This document shows, piece after piece, positions 11,801 to 22,484 of a DNA stretch of 64,000 bases. The stretch spans positions 41,689,338-41,753,337 of the forward strand of contig NC_087066.1 in NCBI RefSeq assembly GCF_963678635.1. The letters are read 5' to 3'. Under the pieces are notes generated by a model. The model did not search any database, had not been told where the DNA came from, and worked only from the letters and a program-made list of their open reading frames with translations. Each line of letters starts with the position of its first letter. Position 1 is the stretch's first letter. This DNA is from Symsagittifera roscoffensis (taxonomy: Eukaryota; Xenacoelomorpha; Acoela; Convolutidae). A program made the translations under genes and the position numbers.

Positions 11801-14800
11801 TCTCGTCCCGTAGCCAATAGTTGTTGTTCGTCCCTAAAGCCATAAACATTACAACCAAAAAGTAAAGACACGCAAAAAAGCGTTTTCAGTGGTTCCAGAG
11901 TTCTGCAAGTTTTCAGAGTCCAAAAACAACCGTATAAAAGTCTTGGTTGGGTGGCATTTTGCAACATGCACAAATTCGTATCGAGGTTTTGGTCAGTTGC
12001 GATCTTTGTTGATCAAGAATCATCAGCGGTTAACGACCAAGGGAAACCTCACATGTTTGCATTTGCCGCTTGAATAGATTTCCAGCCTCAAATAAAGCTT
12101 TTACTTTGGGTTTTATCGACAAATGGCCTTGTCAGGAACTATCAGGATTATTTTTTTTGATGGGATAAGCTATTGTGACCGAGCGACTAAGAGGTTTGCC
12201 CCCAAACACTGGGGGTCGATCCCTAGATGAACGCTTTTGTATTTCTCGTGCAAGCCAGAAAAAGTTCTAAAAACACAAAACACCACATCTATGTACGTTA
12301 TGTTTGAAAAATACCAAAAAACAAATAAAACAACAAATTAAGCGTCAACACAACCTGTTATGAAATGCGAGTTTGTGACTGAAAAATAAGGAGAAACTTC
12401 CAAATAGAATTTCACATCCGCCCTCTGCTCCCCCGCCGTCCCCACCCTCTCGGCTACTTGGGGAGACAGTTGGTCCAGCTGGTCTGGAAACAGCCCTTCA
12501 ACCAACACTACATTCAGTCGGTTGCCCAGTGTGCTGTTGTTCGAGATTGTGCAGTTCAGCATGTCTTCGAGAGTGTCGAGCGAACTAAAAACGCTTTTTT
12601 TTTGCTCAGAAAAAAAAATAACTTCATGAGGAAAATGATGAGGAAATGAATTTTTCATCCAAAGTGTCGAAAAATGGAAATTATCAATTAAGAATTGGTT
12701 GCTAGTTGAGCCAAAAATTTTTAAAAAAAAAAAGAAATTTAATTAGCAAAAAAACTAAAGTTGATAAACTTAAGTACAACTTAATAAATTGGGCTTACGC
12801 ATTTAAAATTTTGTGAGGAAAAAGTTAACAACATTTCTAAAAAAAAACAAATGCTCACTTCGGTTGTAGCGGGTTCCAACGCCAGAAAATAGTCTCAGTC
12901 GCAGTTGATACCATCTCATTTGTCCCCAGTGAAACCCCCACCCCTTGCCCACCACCCCTCTGTGAAGTAATAGTCTTCAAGAAATACTCTTTGGTCATCG
13001 TGAGAGTAGAGTGGGGATTAGTTGACGTGCAGACAGAGTATTGCATGTGAGATAGGTTCTCTTCCGAGTAGGCGGTGGGGGAGGGAGATGAGGGGGAGTG
13101 AGATATTCGACCACGTGACCCCTGGAAGTCGATGCAGAGGTTGTCGCCTTCAGACACCAGAGCTGAGAACAAGTCAAGATTTGAATGTGGAAAAACAATC
13201 AAGAGGTTTAATTATAACTTGAATATTTTAATCAAAAAACAATCTGAACTTTTGTTTTATTCACGATTTTTGCCTAGATCAATTTCGCTCAACTTCAATT
13301 TCTTCCCATTAATTACCTAAATAGAAAAATATATTTGTCAAAACCGGCCAAAAGCTGTTATAAAAAAATGTTAGAAAATCTTACTGATAGGGTGTTGTAT
13401 AGTTGTCGATATGAGAAACGCCCCCTCGCTGGTCATCATAATCACCCTCTCGTTCACACTTCTTGAAAAGGTGACGCCCCCTCCCCCCAATACATAGCCA
13501 CTCTGAGGCGTGCTCTCGTTGAACTCAATATCGGACAGTATTAAGTTCTGGGTGGGTGTGGTTTGTAGGTTTGAAATGAAGGGGGGAGGAGTTTTGAAAC
13601 AGTCTCTAACGTGTGCGTCAGGGGCACTGAAGTCCCATTGGAAGTTGTAGCAGTGCAGGCCCGCGCTAGGGCTTGAGTAATCCACTGAAACATCATGTGT
13701 GGTTTAGATTTTTGATAATCATTCGTGGTTTATTTCTCGAAAATCATTCGCGTGGGCAATTTGTAGCCTGACTTCAGAACTGGTTGAAAGTTGTTTTTTT
13801 TTTTGGAAATTTTCTTTACTATTTGTGAAATCTTTAAAAAAAACTCAAAAAAACTTGAAACTTTTTTTCTTCAAGAAAACTTCAAAAAAAAAATATATAT
13901 TTATACAAAAAAAAAAAACGTTTTTGAAAATATAATGAAAAAAAAACGCTTTTAAAAAACTCCAAATATATTGTGCTATCTTTTCTTATATTTCACTCAC
14001 TGATCAATCTGGCATAGTTGATCCAGGAGAGACACACCTGGTCCACCCCTCTCCTCATTTGCCAGCAGTTGGACACGCCCCCTGCTGCACCTGTGGCACC
14101 CTGGCCCAACCGCATGTTCAAGGACGATGCACCAACAACCCCACTGTCCACCCACACATTCAGAGTCTGTAATAGAACTTAGACTATATAAATAAGAAAG
14201 AAAGACAGTAATATTCGATTTCACAAACAATGAACAATGGATAGAAGATGTTTGCAAGTTTCCGCTATCAATCAAAACTACCACTCTTAAAATTTTCAGC
14301 ACCACTAATTGTATTTACGAAAAGCAGACAAAAAGTTGTTTCAAATTAATGGAAAACCCTGATAATCCTTTATTCCCCTAAAAGATTGTTCGAGTTTTCA
14401 ATAAATTTGAAACCAATTTTTGCTGGTTTTCGTTAAAAATTATAGACCTAAAAAACCTAAAAACGAAAGTTTTGACTCTGTGCTATGGTAAAAATTTATG
14501 TGGAAATCAAAGCCGTAGATTTTATTTTTGCGACAAATTTACAAAATATTGCAATTTTTTTGATTGGCGTGGTTCTGTGATCCAGATTAATTTTGGTAAC
14601 CCAAATAACAGTTTGTACGGCATTTTCGTACCACAAGAAAGGGTTGAGTTGGTGGCAGCCACTATTCTGTGCGGTATTTTTTTTACTCTCCCCTTTTTGT
14701 GCTGCTCTTAAGGCTGTCTCATTCGCTCCACAATTGCAAGAATTCCCAATTGTAATTTATTACCGATAAAACAAGCCCAAATACAGATGGCTCTAAGTGG

Positions 14801-17800
14801 TAGAAATATAATCCAATAATCTTATCTTTGGAAACGGTCCGCAATTTTTCAGCACGCTTCACACAACTACTGAGTTTACTCAGTAATTTTACACAACTAC
14901 TCAGCTCGACTTGTTAAATTTACTAGTGTCGCTCCGGATCACTATTCCTTTGAGCTGCTTCAACTGATCTCAGCTCTGATGAAAATCACTGTTCTCAACT
15001 GTGATGAGAACCAACTACTCGACTTTATAGCACATAATCGTTCTCTAATTAATTGATAACAAACCATACTATAACCCTGAAACAAACCATACTAAAACTC
15101 AGTACCAATTGTTCTCGCTAAGGGTAGGCTTTTTGATATTCTTTTTTTTAAAAATAAGTTTAGTTAGAAATCTCATCGTCCCTACAATTCCTGATTTTTG
15201 ATTTGGTACTCTTTACACAAAGTTCTCATTATTTTCCATCGGGTTTATCACTGGCGACACTAATCCTGACTTCTAAGTTAATTATAGGTACCTTTAAGTA
15301 AGTTGTGCAATTATCATGTCCAATTCCACCTCGAAACCAAGTTTTTTTTCAGCCAATCTACCCATGTTTTTATAAAATCATTCCAGATTTTTTCATTCAT
15401 CCCATGGTCACGGGGGAATGCCGTTCAAGGGAAAAATACCTGTCTGTAACGTTCCCAAAATCGACTAAGTGACTTATTCTAATTCCAACTTTCTAGTTGC
15501 TCTCCTTGGGGTCCAAATGAGTCAATAAACTACCACACGGAACCTGAAAGTATCCAATCCCAACAAAATATTGTGAAGTCCTAATGCCGATTTTCTGTGT
15601 ATGAGTAAGCTAATTATACTGCGACTACTTTTCTGTGGTCTATTCGTAGTTCTATTAATAGCACATTGATCAAGCTAAACTGGACTCAATGTTTGCTCAG
15701 CCAGTCATTGAAAGTCATTTAAAGGGCACCTGGGATTACCCGGAATTGTTCTTCCGTATTCGAGTTTAGAGTCCCATAGGAGTGCTACCAAGTTTTATCC
15801 ATATCTCATTAATACTTACGTATTTATCCCATTTTTAAGTCCGTTATCGTTTTTCCCGTGGTAGGGCTATCAACGCCGGAAGGGGTCGTCCAAGGAGTTC
15901 GGGTCACTGGGTTTTTTCTTGGGGCGAGGTCTATTGTCTTTTATCACCATAAAATTCATATGCCCATGCTCATTATTTTGCGTTAATTGCCAATTTCCAA
16001 ACTAAGGCATATTTTGCCCGATTGCTCAATAACTTCCGGTCCAGCCGTTAGATTTGGTTCAATCTTTGTCCTACGAGCTATCATGCTTTTTCTATCTTTT
16101 CTCAAACTTTTGGCTCCTTGCGCTTGGTTGGGGGTCGAGAAACTGAGTCGTGGATGGGGATTATTTTCTTAGAGCATTTGTCAGTGCTTTGTACCTGGAA
16201 CTTTTTTCTCCTGGTATACTAAGATTGCTTGTGTTCTTTAACAGAGCGATAAGGATGATTGGCATTAAAATTTTGGAAAATCGTCCACTGTGCAAACGGG
16301 GAACTTGAAAGTTTTTTATACCCCAACTTAATAAATCAGCAATAAGTAAATTTTTTGAGATCTCGTGATCTTGTGACCTCCTAAAAAGATGACTTCGCAC
16401 ACGTGCTTTACAAGGGTTATGAAACCGCTCGGTGGTGAAACTTATAGCCTATCTTAACCTATGGGCAACAAGTGGATTTTCCTAGATCTCAGGAAGTTGT
16501 TGCCTCCTAGTGGGACGACTTCTTGCAGCTCCGTTCTAGTGCTATGTAGCATCCTGTGAGGGTCGAGTATGTTGCTTCACGATAATGACATTAAAACCTG
16601 AATTTTCTCTAATTTTTGACTTTCCCGATTCGTTCACTTTAAGCTAATAATCACTCAACTGGGTCATTAAGCTATCGTTCTACAATCCGAATTCTCTTTA
16701 ATCGCAAGGTGATGATGTGTACGGTGAATTTGCAATTTGTCAAAATTACCCTAGAATCACCAATTTTACATATTCTATGCCAGTAATTAAAACAACCAAT
16801 ATCCTCAAATTGCATCGTACTATAGGTGGTTTTTCACCTACTCATCCAGGGGCGGATTTGGGCGAGGGAGAGGAAGAGGTGCGGTTACACCACTCTTATC
16901 AGGGATTCGACGCCATCGCCAACCTTCGGCGCCAATCTATACTCGTTTTGAAGGGGAGCGCGCTCCGAATCACTGCAAGTTTTGGTCAAAATTTTTCAAA
17001 ATGTTTCCAAAATTTTGTCAAAATAGGATCTTTTCAGTGTTCTAGCAGTGCTCGAAAAAATTAATTTGGCCTACTTAAAAGAAACAAGAGGCCGAAAAAA
17101 AATTTCGAAAGGTTTTTGAAAATCCGCTACTCTCGAGAAACCATAAATCCGCCCCTGAACTCATCAATAATTCTCCACACCTAAATTCAGTTTATTGTTG
17201 TTCCACTTGTTTACCACTTCACGACTTTGGAAGAAACTATGCGATAGGCATAGTTAGTTTCCTCATTTTTCATTATACCGTAGATGGAAAAATTGATCAG
17301 ATCACAGAAAAAAAATCAAAAAAAGTGTCTCAGTAGCGAGAAGAAATTGTCTAAAAACTTTCTCCTAAAAACGCTTTTTACTAAAAAAATAACTGAAATT
17401 TAAACCACAAAAGAATTTTTTGATATTTAAAATACATTTCACTTTGAAATTAGTTTGGAATTATTGCTGGATTTTTTGTGCTACTCAAATTTTAGATGGC
17501 TCTCCTTGTTATAAAGGTAATTATTTCAAAAATGCATATTTCAAGAAATTAGGGTTTTCTATGTTGCAAATACTCGAACTTCATCTTACTTCTGAGATCT
17601 TCAAGCTTTTTCGACGTTTCAGGTTTTTCACTTACGTCCAAATCGATGGTGGCGTACCCGGTTTTCTCTTGGAAAGTGTTTGCTTTGTCCAACTCGAATA
17701 TCAGTATAGTGGCCCCAACAATGATCACCGCTTGCAAACTTGCTACTATTGCGATCGGGATCTTGTTCGGACTCTTCTTGAAGTAATCTCGCAAACTTTC

Positions 17801-17830
17801 AAGACATCCGGGCTTCTTTTTTGAACTCAT
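8825..17830 (-). CDS. MYORG-like family 31 glycoside hydrolase homologue, type II membrane protein, probable pseudoenzyme
   Basis: Nine exons in transcript order: 17636-17830, 14001-14166, 13385-13684, 12859-13162, 12355-12584, 11589-11833, 10942-11198, 9859-10169, 8825-8979. All introns are GT-AG and every phase matches, giving 720 residues and TGA at 8825-8827, close to the roughly 700 residues of MYORG. Residues 24-45 form one hydrophobic segment after a basic N-terminus (MSSKKK), so the rest should be lumenal; NxS/T sites near 332, 338, 444, 496 and 511 fit this. Family landmarks include FTWSALNSLVPQIVSMALNG (524-543), RW (566-567), EPILRPLWFDYPED, FLLGSEYIVAPILEAG and VYLPQG before a C-terminal beta domain. 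At the nucleophile motif (usually KFDAGE) it reads VVNGDS, with Asn457 in the Asp place. At the acid/base motif (usually LPDMxGG) it reads IPPPPV, with Pro550 in the Asp place. Hydrolase activity is therefore unlikely; a binding or chaperone-like role is inference. The start ATG 17828-17830 begins the membrane-anchor exon. Confidence 0.88.
9021..9453. mobile_element. hAT-like MITE in the last intron of the GH31 gene
   Basis: The left end is CAGGGGCGGATTTGGGC. The right end is CTAGATCCGCCCCTG, its inverted complement. The inside resembles the copy at 18412-18841, including a block ending CGCGC, 'aaaaacgca' and 'gtgcctaaaaacac'. There is no transposase frame. Flanks are not clean duplicates. 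Confidence 0.75.
10507..10800. mobile_element. hAT-like MITE in the intron between GH31 exons 7 and 8
   Basis: It starts CAGGGGCGGATC and ends CGGCCCCTG. The 8 bases on each side (GCGATAGA and GCCATAGG) match at 6 of 8 positions, as expected for an aged 8-bp target duplication. Confidence 0.65.
11288..11580. mobile_element. Degenerate hAT-like MITE abutting a GH31 splice donor
   Basis: The right end (CTAGATCTGCGCCTG) matches the family terminus and stops at 11580. The donor of the intron after GH31 exon 6 occupies 11581-11588, so only eight intron bases separate exon and element. The left end (CAGTGGGGTGATTT) is poor, and a G run (about 11330-11344) lies inside. Confidence 0.5.
12160..12237 (+). 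repeat. tRNA-like sequence in a GH31 intron
   Basis: TGACCGAGCGACTAAGAGG resembles a D-arm/box A region, and GGGGGTCGATCCCTAG resembles a T-arm/box B with a closed stem. The middle (GCCCCCAAACACTGGGGG) can pair with itself, as in a long variable arm. A fair 5' acceptor stem is missing, so a tRNA pseudogene or SINE head is more likely than a functional gene. Confidence 0.45.
14167..17635 (-). other. Large first intron of the GH31 gene
   Basis: It contains a hAT-like MITE at 16847-17157. Sequence from about 14720 to 16700 is less homopolymer-rich than its surroundings and has no copy elsewhere in the window. It may be an old element, but no coding frame, terminal repeat or RNA gene could be supported. 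Confidence 0.5.
16847..17157. mobile_element. hAT-like MITE with 8-bp target duplication
   Basis: CAGGGGCGGATTTGGGC at the left and AAATCCGCCCCTG at the right are inverted. The flanking octamers TACTCATC and AACTCATC match at 7 of 8 positions. Confidence 0.8.
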
Positions 17831-18411
17831 TTTACGATCGCAACAAATTACAATTTCCAGAGCAAATCAGTATTTAAATCTGGTAACGAGCAAAAAAAAT
17901 TGGAACAAAAACCAATAACTCGTATTTCGGTTGTATAAAGAAAAGTAAACAAATGGATGTGTAATTTTAATTTTAAAAAATGGAAGAATTTTGAGAGTAA
18001 ACGAGTCCGAAATTGTAATCAAAAGTGATTTTCAACGAAACTCAAAAATTGGAGCCATTGGTACAGTGCAATTAAAGGACTTACGTTTGATATTGTGTTC
18101 CAATCAAACGGCTCTAATTGGTGGATATTTACCTGTTGTATCATGTTTGTTTGTTGTATCAATTCGAGTGACTCAATTTCTTAATTGCTCTAATTGCAGT
18201 TCAAACTTGAAGTGACCGCCCAAATCAGAAGAATTTAGGCTAGCATTAATTTCAAACAAGTTGATCAAAATAAATCGCTGAAAGAATTTTAAGCTCAAGG
18301 AGTTTGATGGGATCTTTCAAAAAAGCTATAATTGACATTGTAATTACTCTGCATAATTGATGACACATATGTTACTAGGCTTGGATTCTTTTGATCTTTG
18401 GAGTCACGACA

Positions 18412-18841
18412 GGGGTGGATTTAGTAGTGGGGGGGGGGGGGGGGTCAGGGATTTGACTCTATGCCGATATGCCGACCCAAAGGGTGACCCCTTTTCACTA
18501 TTTTGAAATATCCGTTTTTGGCTGACTGACCCTAAAATATTTTGTAAAGGCGCCTTCGGAGCCAAAGTATACTAAAACTGAAGGGAGGGGAGAGCGCGCG
18601 CCATAAAAACGCAATTTTTTGCTCAAAATTTTCCAACAAGTGCCTAAAAACACCTTTTTCGGCCTGTTTTTCTTTCAAAATTTTGCTTGCGGCGCAAAAA
18701 TTTTGGCTAAAACAAGGTCTTTGTAGTGGTTGGGGAGAGCCCAGAAAATCAATATGGTCGACCTAAAAAAAAGGTTGACAAAAACTTCGAAACTGTTTTA
18801 AAAATTCCGCCGCCCTCGAGAAAATCCTAAATCCGCCCTTG
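18412..18841. mobile_element. hAT-like MITE, best-preserved insertion
   Basis: It runs from CAGGGGTGGATTTAG to CTAAATCCGCCCTTG. The flanking octamer AGTCACGA is identical on both sides, which fixes both ends and gives the 8-bp target duplication typical of hAT elements. It carries a G run near its left end and no open frame of useful size. Confidence 0.88.
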
Positions 18842-19196
18842 AGTCACGATATTAGAACTAGAACAAGGTGGCCGGTCAATGAGCAGAAAGGTCTAAGAGC
18901 GCAAATGGTCTAAAGAGCAGAAAAACAGACAAATATTGAATTATCAGGGCTAATCGATTAAACAAGCATTAGAATTGTCATTACTAGCAATGAAACGAAT
19001 AAATTATTCATAAATTGAGTATTTTCATCTATTTTTTTCCAGTGAATCAGAAAAACTTTACTGAAATTACTCAATTTATGATTTTCTTTCATTACATTAT
19101 TTTTCTTGACTATTCTATTACTTGTTTCACCAATTAACCTTTTTGCAGCTCTAGACCATTCTGTTTATTGCTTCGCTTCCCTAGAACAACTATAGG

Positions 19197-19289
19197 ACCA
19201 AGTTAACATTCTCAACACCCAACCCCCCCCCCCCCCCGCCCCCAAGAGCCGTTTGGGGGGGGGGGGGGAGGGAGGATGTTAACTTGGTT
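19197..19289. repeat. Poly-C/poly-G hairpin, same family as 3881-3943
   Basis: GGACCAAGTTAACATTCT with C runs is mirrored by G runs and AGGATGTTAACTTGGTTC. Further right, 'cagccaatcagaatcgagc' (about 19304) and a related end 'atcttaacttgggc' followed by a 27-base G run (19398-19424) suggest two or more adjacent element ends. Confidence 0.7.
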
Positions 19290-22200
19290 CTAAGTTAAGT
19301 ATTTTCAGCCAATCAGAATCGAGCATTTTACGTGTAGCGCTTAGCAAATTTAATGCTAATTAAATGCTGGGGTGGAAGATCTTAACTTGGGCTATCTGGG
19401 GGGGGGGGGGGGGGGGGGGGGGGGTGTTAGCTTGATCCCAATTATAAATAAACTGTTTCGAAAACACATCAAACCATTTTAAAAGAAGAATCGTTATGTT
19501 GAAAAGCGATCTTTTTCAGCCAATCAGAATTCAGTCAAGTCTTAAGTGTTGAATTAAAGACGAAAAATGTAAGAGGATAAATTTGGATATTCGTGAGCTC
19601 AAATTTGAAAAGATTTCTTATCTTCAAATATTTTTTCTAAAGATCTGAGGATTTGAAATTTGCCAATTTGCCCATGCGCTGGAACAATTTATCCATTTTG
19701 TGAAAATTTTACGCCCAATGCTGAAAGCGTAATGAGGAGATTCATTGCTTTTTTGCGTGGAGAATTATCCCGCTCTACAAAAGTATTCCAAATTGAATTG
19801 AGGATAGCTAATTGGTCGTTTAATTTCGTACTTCTCATACTTTTACACTTGAAGTTTGATATTGTCCAAAATTTGTGTGTACTTAAACATTTTTTAGTAA
19901 CAAGTATGCTATACCATTAAAGGGCAGTTGGAACATTCAGGGCTTTGCCTTGATAAACGAACCCTCTTGGGTTTACTGCGTAGTTTGCTATTAACTTTTT
20001 GGGCATGATCGTTCTAGAGGGGAAACAATTCACATGCATCATTTTGATTATTTGCTTTCTCCTTCGATATCTTCAACTTTGGTAACCAGCATGCACATGT
20101 TTATTGGATTAGTTGGTTTTCCATTCGTTTCCAATGAGATTGTGATCCCATTTTTTGCTCCAACGATTTGAATTAAATTTGAAATTTGTATTCGGCTGTT
20201 TCAATTTTTTTTTCTTGCAAAAATCGGTGAAACAAGTAATCATTGGAATGCGTCGGATGATTTATCCAAATATAGTTGTTTCAATCATACTTCGAACGAT
20301 ATTAAGTTTTAAAAACGTCAATAAAAACCGGTTTGAATTTTTTGAAATTTTCTTGCCATAGAATAGGCTGATGAAATTTTTTTTCGTAAGCTTCCAGCAA
20401 AGCCATGAAAATAATTTTAAACTTCAATAAACTTTATTTTCGAAGTTTTTAGTACCTATCCAGAAAACACGAAAAAATAATCTCCAGAAGTTATCTAGAA
20501 ATATCTTTCATTCAGATTATCTTGTCACACCACGAGAAAAAATGGCAGCATTTTAAAAAGAAGAAATTGTTTTTATTTTTAGTTTGTAAACTACTTTTTT
20601 GCAACTTTCTGTGCTACTTGCGCAGCAACTGCCTATTTTTGGTCATAACTAATTTGTAATCATTTTTTTTGTTTGTGTGCAAAATTTGCAACAAAATTAT
20701 CTCAAAAATGATCGCCCAGAATTATTTTTCAAGCGCAACATGGAATTCAGAAAATTATCATTCACAAAATTTGGAAGTTTTAAGGAAACCTAGCCTGAAC
20801 TTTCGTTGCACATCGGGAAAATGAACAATCAATACAAACCCTTGGGTCTGATTCAAGCATAATAAGTTCTTACTATAGTCCTATTTGAAGCTTGTTATCA
20901 TTCGACTCTAAAGAAGGTGAAAAAATTTTGAAGAACCTGAAAACAGCCTCGTCGGCTTGTCCACACTTGTTGTTCTGATTAATTTTCTTGATCTGACAAC
21001 AAAAAATTTTTGCACTGTTTTTTTACCCTCAAAATTTATTATAAGGTATAAGATTAGAAAAGATGTAACTGTTCGGACCACATGAAGTGAGGAGGAAATA
21101 TGCTTTAGGTGTCTTAGTTTTTTTTTCTGTTTTTTCCTTTTTAAAGCAAAATCAGAACTCACAAAAATTATTGGATTAATATAACCTAAGAAATATCCCC
21201 TAAAAAACCACTTGCTATCAAATCGACCTAAGATGCTTTACTGTTAAAGTTTTTGGGTTTTATTCAAATTCTTTTAGCATACTACAAAAAAACAGAAAAA
21301 CGTGAAAAAAAAACATTATGTTTTTCTGATTGCTTTTTTTAATTAATTTTTTCTAAATGGAGAAAACTGGGTCAACATTTTTGATTTTTATTTTGATTAG
21401 TAATCTGAAAAAAGAGCCATTTTCATTTTAAAAAAACTTTTATAGCCAGCAGACAGTTGAAAAAAATATATATAGCCAACTGTCAGTTGGAAAAGAGTAA
21501 TGAACGCAAGTAAACAGGAAAAAAAAACGTACTTTGTTGAAAAAATCTCAACTTTCGAATTCCAAAGAGAAAATAGATTCCCGTTAGCCAAAATTTTTGG
21601 AACAATTTGCGCTCTCTTGATAGCCCTAACCTAACTAGAGAAAACTGGATCAATTGTTAAAGTTTTTGTTCCGCTGGAATTCTAAAACTTTAATTCCACT
21701 TTCGAAACTAGAAATTGTTCCTTTTTTTGCGCCAATTCCACGTTTGTATTCGGAGAGTGCTAATTACATAACTTTCAGCAGATGAACTTCAATTGAACTC
21801 AAAAAGTGCATATATACCTAAGTACTCTCATAAATGGATTTATATGCATGAATGCACATCTGTAGTTGTTAGAGCATTTTAAGACTTTTTCCTGAACAAA
21901 AATTACTGAGACCTATATAAGAGTCTTCACTACGTTCATTTCTCTCCAGATTCAAAATAAACAAAAATGTGCATTAAGATTTTAGTCTGCTGGATATTTA
22001 AAGCTATATTAGCTATTAATTAGCAATTTGTGCAATTGCTCACCTCTTTCGGTCACTTTTTCTGCATAAAGGAATCATAAGAAAAATGAAAGTTTCGTCT
22101 TTTAGTTTTCTAAACTGGTTCGAAACATTCTGTGCTACTTTCGCAGCAAACGGCGGTTTTTGTTATAGTTATAATTTGCTTCACAAAATGGTAAAAGAAA

Positions 22201-22439
22201 ACTTCTACGCACTACCATCATATCTATTTCATTAACATAATTCAATTATTACAAAATGAAAGGCAATTACGTCCAGGCAAAAAATTAGCTACAAATACAA
22301 CCCTAAAAAGGCAGCTAAAGTTAAGTGATTTTTTCATTGTCTGTGGTTTTTCCAAATTCCAAAACATGGTATAATTTTTACACGATATAATCTATAACTT
22401 TGGATCAATTTCTATTCACAAAGGCCTCAAGATATGATT

Positions 22440-22445
22440 TTTATT
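22440..22445 (-). terminator. Polyadenylation signal of the SLC35G-like gene
   Basis: AATAAA on the minus strand lies about 40 bases past the TGA at 22485-22487. Confidence 0.5.
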
Positions 22446-22484
22446 TCTCAGAGTAGACTTTGTTTTTGCATGGCTCTTCGAAAC

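Larger units (their letters stand above)
17831..22440. other. Intergenic region between the GH31 and SLC35G-like genes
   Basis: It holds a MITE with a perfect target duplication (18412-18841), G/C-run hairpins and a 27-base G run (19197-19424), a dispersed-repeat fragment (19600-19990), and AT-rich sequence related to 0.9-2.1 kb. I see no gene. Confidence 0.6.

Noticed and set aside
12160-12237. Functional tRNA gene
   Set aside because: A and B box-like blocks are present, but no complete acceptor stem or sound anticodon loop could be drawn.
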